Below are positions 8,877-17,394 of a stretch of 64,000 nt of DNA, one piece after another. The stretch comes from Ectopseudomonas alcaliphila (GTDB lineage: Bacteria > Pseudomonadota > Gammaproteobacteria > Pseudomonadales > Pseudomonadaceae). Position 1 is the first letter of the stretch, and every line of letters begins with the position of its first letter. The stretch lies in contig NZ_FNAE01000002.1 in NCBI RefSeq assembly GCF_900101755.1, forward strand, positions 28,480 to 92,479, read 5' to 3'. The notes under the pieces were generated by a model that worked only from the letters and a program-made list of their open reading frames with translations, did not search any database and was not told the DNA's origin. A program made the position numbers and the translations under genes.

Positions 8877-9896
8877 ATGACCACCGCCCCTCTGAAAACT
8901 GCTTCCGTCCTGGCCTTCGAGCGCAAGCTCGACCCTTCCGATGCGCTGTTTCATGCCGGTGACTGGCAGACGCGCGACAACTGGCAGCCGCTCGCCGTGC
9001 GGGAAAAATCCGTGCGCGGCACCATCTCCAACCGCCTCAAGGCCAAGGACCAGGACCCGGCCAAGCTCGATGCGAAAATAGAAGACCCCAACCTGCAGAC
9101 CGTCGACGTCGCCGCCCTGCCGCATAACGCCGACACGCTACGCGTCAGCTTCACCCTGCGTGTACTCGGCGGCGCCGGCACCCCCTCGGCCTGCAACGAT
9201 GCCAGCTACCGACAGAAGCTGCTGGACACCGTGCAGGGCTACGTCGCCAGCCACGGCTTCGCTGAACTGGCACGTCGCTACGCACACAACCTGGCCAATG
9301 GCCGCTTCCTCTGGCGCAACCGCATCGGCGCCGAACAGGTGGAGGTGCAGATCGCTCATCTGGTCGATGGCAAGGCCACCCAGCAGTGGAGCTTCGATGC
9401 CCTGGGCCTGTCCCTGCGCAACTTCGACGCCAACGGCCCGGTGGCCACGGCGCTGGACGAACTGGCCAGCCTGATCGCCGCAGGCCTGAGTGGCGAGCGT
9501 CACCTGCTGCTGGGCATCACCGCGTACGTGCGTATGGGCGCAGGCCAGGAGGTTTTCCCTTCCCAGGAGCTGATCCTCGACCGGGGCAAGGGCGACAAGA
9601 GCAAGACCCTGTACAACATCAACGGCGTCGCCGGCATGCATTCGCAAAAGCTCGGCAATGCCCTGCGCACCATCGACACCTGGTATCCGGACGCCGGCGA
9701 ACTCGGCCCCATCGCCGTCGAACCCTACGGTTCGGTAACCACCGAAGGTCGTGCCTATCGCCAACCCAAGGCCAAGGCGGACTTCTACAACCTGCTGGAC
9801 AACTGGCTGCTCAAGGACAAAGTGCCGAGCATCGGTGACCAGCACTTCGTCATGGCCACCCTGATTCGCGGTGGCGTCTTCGGTGAGGCGGGCTAG
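8877..9896 (+). CDS. csy3: Type I-F Cascade backbone subunit Csy3 (Cas7f)
   Basis: Backbone protein, present in six copies along the crRNA spacer in the characterised complex. The 339 residues closely resemble P. aeruginosa Csy3: [17 protein letters not shown] near the start, [34 protein letters not shown] and [20 protein letters not shown] towards the end. The ATG at 8877 is preferred over an in-frame GTG at 8868 because GGAG at 8865-8868 is properly spaced from it. Two bases separate its stop from csy4. Confidence 0.96.
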   Translation: MTTAPLKTASVLAFERKLDPSDALFHAGDWQTRDNWQPLAVREKSVRGTISNRLKAKDQDPAKLDAKIEDPNLQTVDVAALPHNADTLRVSFTLRVLGGAGTPSACNDASYRQKLLDTVQGYVASHGFAELARRYAHNLANGRFLWRNRIGAEQVEVQIAHLVDGKATQQWSFDALGLSLRNFDANGPVATALDELASLIAAGLSGERHLLLGITAYVRMGAGQEVFPSQELILDRGKGDKSKTLYNINGVAGMHSQKLGNALRTIDTWYPDAGELGPIAVEPYGSVTTEGRAYRQPKAKADFYNLLDNWLLKDKVPSIGDQHFVMATLIRGGVFGEAG

Positions 9897-9898
9897 CC

Positions 9899-10462
9899 AT
9901 GGACCACTACCTCGACCTGAAACTGCTTCCCGACCCGGAGTTTCCGGCCACGCAGTTGATGAGCGCACTGCTGGCCAAGCTGCACCGTGGCCTGCATGAC
10001 CTGCGCCGTACCGATGTAGGCATCAGTTTCCCGGATGTGGAAAGCGCCAGCCACAGCCTCGGTGCCAGCCTGCGCCTGCATGGCAGTGCCGAGGCGCTGG
10101 ATCGGCTGATGGCCCTGAACTGGCTCACTGGAATGCGCGACCACCTGACCCTGGGTGAACTGGCGCCGATCCCCGCGCAGGTGCGCTGGCGTTGTGTCAG
10201 CCGCGTGCAGGTGGACAGCAACCCGGAACGCGCCCGCCGCCGCCTGATCAAGCGTCACGGCATCAACGAGGCGGAGGCGCGCCAGCGCATCCCCGACAGC
10301 GCCGGCAAACGCTGCGACCTGCCCTACGTCACCTTGCGCAGTAAAGGCAGCGGCCACAGCTTCCGCCTGTTTATCCGCCACGGCCCGCTACTCGACGCCC
10401 CAACCCCCGGTACCTTCGGCGCCTACGGCCTCAGCGCCAAGGCCAGCGTCCCCTGGTTCTGA
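9899..10462 (+). CDS. csy4: CRISPR RNA endoribonuclease Csy4 (Cas6f)
   Basis: Cuts pre-crRNA at the base of each repeat hairpin and stays bound to the 3' hairpin as part of the complex. At 187 residues it has the normal size. The catalytic H29 (AKLHRG) and S148 (VTLRSKG) occupy the same positions as in the P. aeruginosa enzyme, F155 is kept, and the arginine-rich helix that grips the RNA major groove is clear (NPERARRRLIKRH, about 108-120). The protein ends in SVPWF like other Csy4 proteins. The repeat stem CTGCC/GGCAG matches its known substrate. The array 2 leader begins right after the stop. Confidence 0.97.
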   Translation: MDHYLDLKLLPDPEFPATQLMSALLAKLHRGLHDLRRTDVGISFPDVESASHSLGASLRLHGSAEALDRLMALNWLTGMRDHLTLGELAPIPAQVRWRCVSRVQVDSNPERARRRLIKRHGINEAEARQRIPDSAGKRCDLPYVTLRSKGSGHSFRLFIRHGPLLDAPTPGTFGAYGLSAKASVPWF

Positions 10463-10591
10463 CCCTTTTTTCGGGATAAAGAAAGACTCTTTAAAAATCA
10501 ATAGCTTAAAAAATTGCTCAAAAAGAGGGTCAATCGCAGTAAAAAGCCAAACCCGCTTTGCCGAGCAAGGTGTTACGGCTTTATGGTTCTA
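10463..10591 (+). promoter_or_regulatory. Leader of CRISPR array 2 with an IHF-type site
   Basis: AT-rich stretch between csy4 and the first repeat. It contains AATCAATAGCTTA at 10496-10508, a full match to the IHF consensus WATCAANNNNTTR. IHF bending of the leader is known to assist spacer integration in type I-E and I-F systems. The position, about 85 bases before the first repeat, fits a leader. The array promoter should also be here, but no convincing -35/-10 pair was found. Confidence 0.75.
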
Positions 10592-11820
10592 CTTCACTGC
10601 CGTATAGGCAGCTCAGAAAACTTGGAGAGCGCCGCGCCGCCGCTTGAGTTCCTTCACTGCCGTATAGGCAGCTCAGAAAATCCCGCGCGGGCACTCGCTT
10701 TTGATGTAGCTCTTCACTGCCGTATAGGCAGCTCAGAAAAACAAAAGCATTGATGTTAGCCGCGACCTCAACTTCACTGCCGTATAGGCAGCTCAGAAAA
10801 CTGGAAAAGGTCTAGGGCTGCGCTCATGAGGCTTCACTGCCGTATAGGCAGCTCAGAAAGCCATCGCCGCCTGCCGAGCGCTGGGCATCGACTTCACTGC
10901 CGTATAGGCAGCTCAGAAATGATAGCTGACCCACCCACCGTCGCTGTTGCGCTTCACTGCCGTATAGGCAGCTCAGAAATCAACTGGAGAAAGACACCTG
11001 GCCGACGCAGGCTTCACTGCCGTATAGGCAGCTCAGAAAAGCGCCCTGGAGGGCGAAGCTATGTCCACGGACTTCACTGCCGTATAGGCAGCTCAGAAAG
11101 AACTGGACCGATGCGCCTATCGGCAACACCACTTCACTGCCGTATAGGCAGCTCAGAAAGGCACGGTTGCGCGCCTTCTGATGCTCGTTCCCTTCACTGC
11201 CGTATAGGCAGCTCAGAAATCGATCTCGGCCTGCTGCGCGCGGTCGAGCTGCTTCACTGCCGTATAGGCAGCTCAGAAATACCCATCGCCCATCAGACGA
11301 CGCAGGCGCTCCTTCACTGCCGTATAGGCAGCTCAGAAATCGATATGCTCGCCTGGTCAGAGTTGGGCGAGCTTCACTGCCGTATAGGCAGCTCAGAAAA
11401 CTCCCATCGCTCGACTGGCAGGCGCCGCCTGCTTCACTGCCGTATAGGCAGCTCAGAAAACGCACACATAGCGAGGATTGATCATGTCCGACTTCACTGC
11501 CGTATAGGCAGCTCAGAAATTCTCCAGTGGCGCCACGATATGGCCGAGCCGCTTCACTGCCGTATAGGCAGCTCAGAAATCGGTGCACATGGTCATGTGC
11601 TCTACGCGGTCCTTCACTGCCGTATAGGCAGCTCAGAAAGAACAGCTCGTCGAGAGAGATGCGCTGCTCGATCTTCACTGCCGTATAGGCAGCTCAGAAA
11701 ACTCGAAGAAGGTGACGCCACCCTAATACGCCCTTCACTGCCGTATAGGCAGCTCAGAAACCTTTGCCGGCGTCAGCCAGCAGACGTGGCAGCTTCACTG
11801 CCGCATAGGCAGCCCATGGC
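10592..11820 (+). CRISPR. Type I-F CRISPR array 2: 21 repeats, 20 spacers
   Basis: Repeats of 28 bp (CTTCACTGCCGTATAGGCAG followed by CTCAGAAA) recur every 60 bases from 10592. Repeats 1-20 are identical as far as can be read. Repeat 21 (11793-11820) has a loop change and a decayed 3' end, so the leader-distal end is on the right. Spacers are 32 bp except the eighteenth (11640-11672), which is 33 bp. The stem CTGCC/GGCAG with loop GTATA would be cut by Csy4 after base 20, leaving the handle CUCAGAAA. Transcription is on the plus strand, as for the cas genes. Uniform repeats suggest an array that is or was recently active. Spacer targets cannot be named from the sequence alone. Confidence 0.97.
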
Positions 11821-11886
11821 CGCCCCAACCGTTCGTGAACGGGTCGTGAAACCACGAAGAAATTCGCTCCTACAGCAACCACAGGC

Positions 11887-12384
11887 TCAGGCCAGGCTAC
11901 GAAACATCACATGGCAATCGACCAGCCCATGGCGGGCATGGCGGTAGGCCTTGGGAAGGGTACCGACGATGGCGAAGCCGTGCTTCTGCCACAGCGCCAC
12001 GGCAATGCCGTTGGTGGCCACCACGCGGTTGAACTGCATGGCGCTGAAACCCATCTCGCGCGCTACCTCCAGCGAATGGAGGCAGAGCCGGCTGGCGATG
12101 CCACGCCCGCGTGCGGCCGGCGCGGTCATGTAGCCGCAGTTGCATACATGATCGCCCGGCCCGGCCGCATTGGCCTTGATGTAGTAGGTGCCGAGAATCT
12201 GCCCGCCCTGCTCGGCAACGAAGGTGGCGCGCGGCAGCTCCACCCAGGTTTTCCAGGCCGTTTCACGATCCATGTTTGGGTCGAAGGCGTAGGTTTCCTG
12301 CGCCTGCACCACGTCACGGATGATCGGCCAGACCTGGTCGAAATCGGCCGCCTCGATGGTGCGAATGATCAGCTCATCGCTCAT
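11887..12384 (-). CDS. GNAT family N-acetyltransferase
   Basis: Protein of 165 residues with the GNAT fold. The acetyl-CoA pyrophosphate loop is seen as APAARGRGIASRL (about residues 88-100), followed by the expected helix and a VATNGIAVALWQKHGF segment typical of motif B. The substrate is not deducible. Its ATG overlaps the stop of the upstream hexapeptide-protein gene by four bases, so the two are probably co-translated. It lies just beyond the end of CRISPR array 2 and is convergent with it. Confidence 0.85.
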   Translation of the reverse strand: MSDELIIRTIEAADFDQVWPIIRDVVQAQETYAFDPNMDRETAWKTWVELPRATFVAEQGGQILGTYYIKANAAGPGDHVCNCGYMTAPAARGRGIASRLCLHSLEVAREMGFSAMQFNRVVATNGIAVALWQKHGFAIVGTLPKAYRHARHGLVDCHVMFRSLA

Positions 12385-12923
12385 TGGTCGTAGCCTTCGG
12401 CCAGGTGCAGATCCTTGAGTTTCACGTAGTTGCCCGCCGTGTAACTGAAGAAGTTGCGCTCCTTGTCGGTCAACGGGCGCGCCTGTTTCACCGGGCTGCC
12501 GACGTACAGGTAGCCGCTTTCCAGGCGCTTGCCCGGTGGCACCAGGGAGCCGGCACCGATGATCACCTCGTCCTCGACCACCGCATCGTCCATGACGATG
12601 CTGCCCATGCCGACCAGAATACGGCTGCCCAGGGTGCAGCCATGCAGGGTGACCTTGTGCCCGACGGTCACCTCATCGCCGATGATCAGCGGATAGCCGT
12701 CCGGGTTGAACGGCCCGGCGTGGGTGATGTGCAGCACACTGCCGTCCTGCACGCTGGTACGCGCGCCGATGCGGATGCGGTGCATGTCGCCACGGATCAC
12801 GGTCATCGGCCAGACCGAGCTGTCCTCGCCCAGTTCGACATCGCCGATGACCACGGCAGAAGCGTCGATGAATACGCGCTCGCCCAGTTGTGGAACGTGC
12901 TGCTGGTATTTGCGAATCGCCAC
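12381..12923 (-). CDS. Gamma-carbonic anhydrase-like hexapeptide-repeat protein (YrdA/PaaY family)
   Basis: Left-handed beta-helix protein of 180 residues. Hexapeptide repeats run through the middle (VVIGDVELGEDSSVWPMTVI, IIGDEVTVGHKVTLHGCTLG), with metal-ligand histidines in VGHKVTLHG. Family members bind zinc or iron; several have weak or no carbonic anhydrase activity. The start is placed at a GTG at 12923, giving VAIRKYQQHVPQLGERVF, because AGGAG stands eight bases upstream and this matches the family N terminus; a longer frame exists but begins with TTG in unrelated sequence. It precedes and overlaps the acetyltransferase gene. Confidence 0.88.
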   Translation of the reverse strand: MAIRKYQQHVPQLGERVFIDASAVVIGDVELGEDSSVWPMTVIRGDMHRIRIGARTSVQDGSVLHITHAGPFNPDGYPLIIGDEVTVGHKVTLHGCTLGSRILVGMGSIVMDDAVVEDEVIIGAGSLVPPGKRLESGYLYVGSPVKQARPLTDKERNFFSYTAGNYVKLKDLHLAEGYDQ

Positions 12924-13044
12924 GATAGAAGCTCCTGAGCTGCGGGAAAGCTTGATTGTAATTAAGATGCCCCCCATATCGACTGCAATGGCCCCGGGAT
13001 TTTCCCGGCTTTTGCCTTCCTTCATTTGCCACAGGTGCCTCGTC

Positions 13045-15093
13045 GTGACCGCAAACAATCCCCTGCTGCAAGACTTCGACCTGCCGCCCTATTCGCAGAT
13101 CAAACCGGAACACGTCGAGCCCGCCGTCGACCAGATCCTCGCCGACAGCCGCGCCGCCATCGCCAGACTGCTCGAACAGCAGCAGGCCAATCCGAGCTGG
13201 GATGGCCTGGTGCTGGCCCTGGACGAACTGGGCGCGCGCCTGGGCCGCTCCTGGAGCCCGGTGAGCCACCTCAACGCCGTGTGCAACAGCGCCGAGCTGC
13301 GCGCGGCCTACGAGGCCTGCCTGCCCAAGCTGTCGGAATACTGGACCGAGATGGGCCAGAACAAGCCGCTGTTCGAGGCCTACGATGCGCTGGCCAAGAG
13401 CCCGGCAGCCGCCAATTTCGACGTAGCGCAGAAGACCATCCTCGAACACGCCCTGCGTGATTTCCGCCTGAGCGGTATCGACCTGCCTGCCGAGCAGCAG
13501 AAGCGCTACGGCGAGATCCAGATGCGCCTGTCCGAGCTGACCAGCAAGTTCTCCAACCAGCTGCTCGACGCCACCCAGGCCTGGACCAAGAACGTCACCG
13601 ACGAAGCCGTGCTGAGCGGCCTGACCGACTCGGCCAAGGCGCAGATGCAGCAGGCCGCCGAGGCCAAGGGCCTGGACGGCTGGCTGATCACCCTGGAATT
13701 CCCCAGCTACTACGCGGTGATGACCTACGCCGACGACCGCGCTCTGCGCGAAGAGGTGTACACCGCCTACTGCACGCGCGCCTCCGACCAGGGGCCGAAC
13801 GCCGGGCAGAACGACAACGGCCCGCTGATGGCCGAGATTCTCGACCTGCGCCAGGAGCTGGCGCGCCTGCTCGGTTTCGCCCATTACAGCGAGCTGAGCC
13901 TGGCCAGCAAGATGGCCGAGAACACCGACCAGGTGCTGAGTTTCCTGCGTGACCTGGCGGTGCGCAGCAAACCGTTCGCCGAGCAGGATCTGGCCGAACT
14001 CAAGGCCTTCGCCGCCGAGCAGGGGCTGGATGATCTGCAAAGCTGGGACGTCGGCTACTACAGCGAGCGCCTGCGTCAGCAGCGCTACAGCATCGCCCAG
14101 GAAGAAGTGCGCGCCTGGTTCCCGGTGGACAAGGTGCTGACCGGCCTGTTCGCCATCGTGCAGAAGCTCTACGGCATCGAGATCCGCGAGCTGCAAGACT
14201 TCGACACCTGGCACCCGGATGTGCGCCTGTTCGAGATTCAGGAGAACGGCCAGCACGTCGGCCGCTTCTTCTTCGACCTCTATGCCCGCGCCAACAAGCG
14301 CGGCGGCGCCTGGATGGACGGCGCCCGCGACAAGCGCCGCGACGCCCAGGGCAAGCTGATCCCCCCGGTGGCCAACCTGGTGTGCAACTTCACCCCGCCG
14401 GTCGGCGGCAAACCGGCGCTGCTGACCCACGACGAGGTCACCACGCTGTTCCACGAATTCGGCCACGGCCTGCACCACCTGCTGACCCGCGTCGAGCACG
14501 CCGGCGCCTCGGGCATCAACGGCGTGGCCTGGGATGCAGTCGAGCTGCCGAGCCAGTTCATGGAGAACTGGTGCTGGGAGCCGGAAGGCCTGGCGCTGAT
14601 CTCCGGCCATTACCAGACCGGCGAGGCGCTGCCGCAGGCCATGCTGGACAAGATGCTGGCGGCGAAGAACTTCCAGTCCGGCCTGATGATGGTGCGCCAG
14701 CTGGAGTTCTCGCTGTTCGACTTCGAGTTGCACGCTACCCACGGTGACGGTCGCAGCGTGCTGGACGTGATCGAAGGCGTGCGTCGCGAAGTCTCGGTGC
14801 TGCGTCCGCCGGCCTACAACCGCTTCGCCAACGGCTTCGCGCACATCTTCGCGGGCGGCTATGCGGCCGGTTACTACAGCTACAAGTGGGCCGAGGTGCT
14901 CAGCGCCGACGCCTTCTCGAAGTTCGAGGAAGAAGGCGTGTTCAACGCCGAGACCGGCCGCGCCTTCCGCGAAGCGATCCTCGCCCGTGGCGGTTCGCAG
15001 GAGCCGATGGTGCTGTTCGTCGACTTCCGTGGCCGTGAGCCAAGCATCGATGCGCTGCTGCGCCACCTCGGCCTGAGCCAGGAGGCCGCATGA
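13045..15093 (+). CDS. prlC: Oligopeptidase A (M3 family metallopeptidase)
   Basis: Cytosolic zinc endopeptidase that degrades short peptides and cleaved signal peptides. The product is 682 residues from a GTG at 13045 (VTANNPLLQDFDLPPY), close to the E. coli length of 680. The zinc motif HEFGH is at 470-474, with the downstream glutamate in DAVELPSQFMENW. The frame stays open upstream, but that part is unrelated to the family. The yheV gene overlaps its stop by four bases, a pairing common in Pseudomonas. Confidence 0.95.
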   Translation: MTANNPLLQDFDLPPYSQIKPEHVEPAVDQILADSRAAIARLLEQQQANPSWDGLVLALDELGARLGRSWSPVSHLNAVCNSAELRAAYEACLPKLSEYWTEMGQNKPLFEAYDALAKSPAAANFDVAQKTILEHALRDFRLSGIDLPAEQQKRYGEIQMRLSELTSKFSNQLLDATQAWTKNVTDEAVLSGLTDSAKAQMQQAAEAKGLDGWLITLEFPSYYAVMTYADDRALREEVYTAYCTRASDQGPNAGQNDNGPLMAEILDLRQELARLLGFAHYSELSLASKMAENTDQVLSFLRDLAVRSKPFAEQDLAELKAFAAEQGLDDLQSWDVGYYSERLRQQRYSIAQEEVRAWFPVDKVLTGLFAIVQKLYGIEIRELQDFDTWHPDVRLFEIQENGQHVGRFFFDLYARANKRGGAWMDGARDKRRDAQGKLIPPVANLVCNFTPPVGGKPALLTHDEVTTLFHEFGHGLHHLLTRVEHAGASGINGVAWDAVELPSQFMENWCWEPEGLALISGHYQTGEALPQAMLDKMLAAKNFQSGLMMVRQLEFSLFDFELHATHGDGRSVLDVIEGVRREVSVLRPPAYNRFANGFAHIFAGGYAAGYYSYKWAEVLSADAFSKFEEEGVFNAETGRAFREAILARGGSQEPMVLFVDFRGREPSIDALLRHLGLSQEAA

Positions 15094-15377
15094 GCGATGC
15101 GCCTGTGAACAGCACCCCGAAACGCTTCATCGCCGGCGCCGTGTGCCCGGCGTGCAGCGAAACCGACAGCATCAAGATGTGGAACGTCGACGGCGTGCCG
15201 CATCGCGAATGCGTCCGTTGCGGCTATGCCGACACCCTCGACGCGCGCGGCAACTCGGTACCCAAGGAGATCCCCACACGGGTCAATGTCAGTGGTCTTA
15301 AACCCAAGGCGGCCGACCCCAATGTGCAGGCCGTGCAGTTCTTCCCCAACCCGAAGCTGAAAAAGCCGAAGGAATAA
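15090..15377 (+). CDS. yheV: YheV-family putative zinc ribbon protein
   Basis: Small protein of 95 residues with two CxxC pairs (GAVCPACSETD and HRECVRCGYAD) that should bind one zinc. Its function is not established. It is translationally coupled to prlC through an ATGA overlap. The C-terminal third is basic and proline-rich (FFPNPKLKKPKE). Confidence 0.88.
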   Translation: MSDAPVNSTPKRFIAGAVCPACSETDSIKMWNVDGVPHRECVRCGYADTLDARGNSVPKEIPTRVNVSGLKPKAADPNVQAVQFFPNPKLKKPKE

Positions 15378-15380
15378 CGT

Positions 15381-15440
15381 GTAGCCCGGATGCAATACGG
15401 GGAATGCCTGGCACACTGCCCCGGATTGCATCCGGGCTAC
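15381..15440. repeat. REP-like palindrome, GTAGCCCGGATGCAAT family
   Basis: GTAGCCCGGATGCAAT at the left end is inverted as ATTGCATCCGGGCTAC at the right end, around a 28-base centre. Full copies of the same family stand at 42434-42493, 44094-44148 and 47443-47503, and half copies at 36326-36347 and 51292-51313. It lies between the convergent ends of yheV and the AraC gene and may act as a transcript-end structure. Confidence 0.85.
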
Positions 15441-15459
15441 GCAACGGCCGCACGATAGG

Positions 15460-16251
15460 CTACTCGCGAAAGAACTCACCCGGCGTCGCGCCGAACTGGC
15501 GGCGAAAAGCGGCGATAAAAGCCGATAGCGAGTCATAGCCGCAGGCCAGCGCCACGTCGGTGACGCGTTCGCCCTGCTCCAGTGGGGCCAGCGCATCGAG
15601 CAGGCGTTGTCGCTGGCGCCAGACGCGGAAACTCAGGCCCGTCTCACGCAGGAACAGCCGGCTCAGGGTCTTTTCCGAGACGCCCAGGCGCCCGCCCCAT
15701 TCGCCCAGGCCAAGCTGGCGCAGCGTCGCATCCTCCAGCCCCTGGCACACCTCGCGCAGCCGCGCGTCCTGTGGCAGCGGCAGCATCAACTCGACGTCTG
15801 GTGCAGCCCGCAGTTCGTCCAGCAACACCGCCGCCAATCTCCCCGGCGCGCCCTGCTCGTCGTATTCGGCCGGCAGCGCGCTGAAACCACGAATCAGCTC
15901 GCGCAGCAACGGGCTGACCGCCAGCACCCGGCACTCGTCTGGCCCCCAGGGCACCGCACTGCCGTCGATGTACAAACTGCGCATCTCGGTGCGTGGCGAG
16001 CTGAATACCTGATGCTCGACACCCGCCGGCACCCACACCGCCCGCTGCGGCGGAGCGACGAAGCGGGCGCCAGCCGTCTGCACCTCGAGCACCCCGGCGA
16101 TGGCGTACGACAGCTGCACCCAGGGGTGGGTATGGCGGAAGGTCAGGGCGCGGTTGGTCAGCGATTCGGTGCGGCCATAGAGCGGCCGGGGCAGGCGCGG
16201 CAACTCGGGCAGGCTGCGATGCAGGGTGGCAGGATGTCTGTTTGGCGACAC
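15460..16251 (-). CDS. AraC family transcriptional regulator
   Basis: Regulator of 263 residues: an AraC-type cupin sensor domain (about 30-150; FRHTHPWVQLSYAIAGVLEV) and a C-terminal double helix-turn-helix (about 165-260) ending in the family signature DVALACGYDSLSAFIAAFRR. The start is taken as a GTG at 16251; the frame remains open further upstream but runs into the divergent permease gene. The 81-base gap to that permease suggests it controls it. The ligand is unknown. Confidence 0.85.
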   Translation of the reverse strand: MSPNRHPATLHRSLPELPRLPRPLYGRTESLTNRALTFRHTHPWVQLSYAIAGVLEVQTAGARFVAPPQRAVWVPAGVEHQVFSSPRTEMRSLYIDGSAVPWGPDECRVLAVSPLLRELIRGFSALPAEYDEQGAPGRLAAVLLDELRAAPDVELMLPLPQDARLREVCQGLEDATLRQLGLGEWGGRLGVSEKTLSRLFLRETGLSFRVWRQRQRLLDALAPLEQGERVTDVALACGYDSLSAFIAAFRRQFGATPGEFFRE

Positions 16252-16332
16252 TTGCTGGCTCTTTGGCGTTAGCCGGAAATTTTCGACGACGATAGTCTGG
16301 CGCCCTCCTGTATCGCAAGTCCGAGATTTGCC

Positions 16333-17319
16333 ATGTTCCTGCGCCGCCTGCTGCCCGACAATTTCACCCTGACCCTGCTCGCCGTTGTGCTCGCGGCCAC
16401 GCTGCTGCCCGCCAGCGGTCAGATCGCGACGGTCTTCGAGTGGATCACCAACCTGGCCATCGCCCTGCTGTTCTTCATGCACGGCGCCAAGTTGTCGCGC
16501 CAGGCGATACTCGCCGGCGCCGGGCACTGGCGTCTGCACCTGCTGGTGTTCGCCTGCACCTTCATTCTCTTCCCGCTGCTCGGCCTGGCGCTCAAGCCGG
16601 CGCTGCAGCCTTTGCTGGGCACGGAGCTGTATCTGGGCATGCTCTATCTCTGCGCCCTGCCGGCCACCGTGCAATCGGCCATCGCCTTCACCTCGCTGGC
16701 GCGCGGCAATATCCCGGCGGCTATCTGCAGCGCGGCGGCCTCCAGCCTGCTCGGTATCTTCGTCACCCCACTCCTGGTCGCCTTGCTGATGGGCGTGCAG
16801 GGCGACAACGGCTCGACCCTCGATGCTATCGGCAAGATCAGCCTGCAACTGCTGCTGCCGTTCGTGCTCGGCCAGATCGCCCAGCGCTGGATCGGCGGCT
16901 GGGTCAACCAGAACAAGAGCTGGCTGAAATACGTCGACCAGAGTTCGATCCTGCTGGTGGTCTACACCGCCTTCAGCGCCGCGGTGATTGGCGGCCTGTG
17001 GCAGCAGGTGCCGCTGACCACCCTACTGGCAGTGACCTTTGCCTGCTGCGTACTGCTGGCCCTGGCTCTGGTGCTGACCCACCTGCTGGGCAAATGGCTG
17101 GGTTTCAGCCTGGAAGACCGCATCACCATCCTCTTCTGCGGCTCGAAGAAGAGCCTGGCCACCGGCGTGCCCATGGCCCAGGTGCTGTTCGCCGGCAGCG
17201 CCATCGGCGTGCTGATCCTGCCGCTGATGCTGTTCCACCAGATCCAGCTGATGGTCTGCGCGGTGCTGGCGCAGCGTTACGCCAAGCGCGAGGAAACACC
17301 GCAGATCGCGGCCGTTTGA
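16333..17319 (+). CDS. Bile acid:sodium symporter-like permease (YfeH family)
   Basis: Inner-membrane protein of 328 residues with about nine or ten hydrophobic helices and almost no long soluble loops. The FFMHGAKLSRQAI and FCGSKKSLATGVPMAQVLF segments are characteristic of the SBF-like YfeH group. The substrate is unknown. It is divergent from an AraC regulator with an 81-base shared gap and is likely its target. The gene ends 75 bases before the LexA-controlled radical SAM gene. Confidence 0.85.
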   Translation: MFLRRLLPDNFTLTLLAVVLAATLLPASGQIATVFEWITNLAIALLFFMHGAKLSRQAILAGAGHWRLHLLVFACTFILFPLLGLALKPALQPLLGTELYLGMLYLCALPATVQSAIAFTSLARGNIPAAICSAAASSLLGIFVTPLLVALLMGVQGDNGSTLDAIGKISLQLLLPFVLGQIAQRWIGGWVNQNKSWLKYVDQSSILLVVYTAFSAAVIGGLWQQVPLTTLLAVTFACCVLLALALVLTHLLGKWLGFSLEDRITILFCGSKKSLATGVPMAQVLFAGSAIGVLILPLMLFHQIQLMVCAVLAQRYAKREETPQIAAV

Positions 17320-17360
17320 TCGGCGCCGCGACAGAAGGGACTTGCTCAGGCCCCAGATAA

Positions 17361-17376
17361 CTGTATTTTTATACAG
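17361..17376. promoter_or_regulatory. LexA box (SOS operator)
   Basis: CTGTATTTTTATACAG matches the gammaproteobacterial LexA operator CTG-N10-CAG with the preferred AT-rich centre. It lies 18 bases before the start codon of the radical SAM gene, so LexA would block its transcription. Confidence 0.88.
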
Positions 17377-17394
17377 TATATTTGGAGTCCGAGC

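Noticed and set aside
10826..11947. Long open frame across CRISPR array 2 on the plus strand, and another on the minus strand (10980-11678)
   Set aside because: The translations are only the repeat read over and over; a 60-base period keeps the frame open. They are not genes.
12673..15066. 797-codon minus-strand frame opposite prlC
   Set aside because: Composition of an antisense shadow in high-GC DNA; the plus strand encodes a complete oligopeptidase A with its zinc motif.
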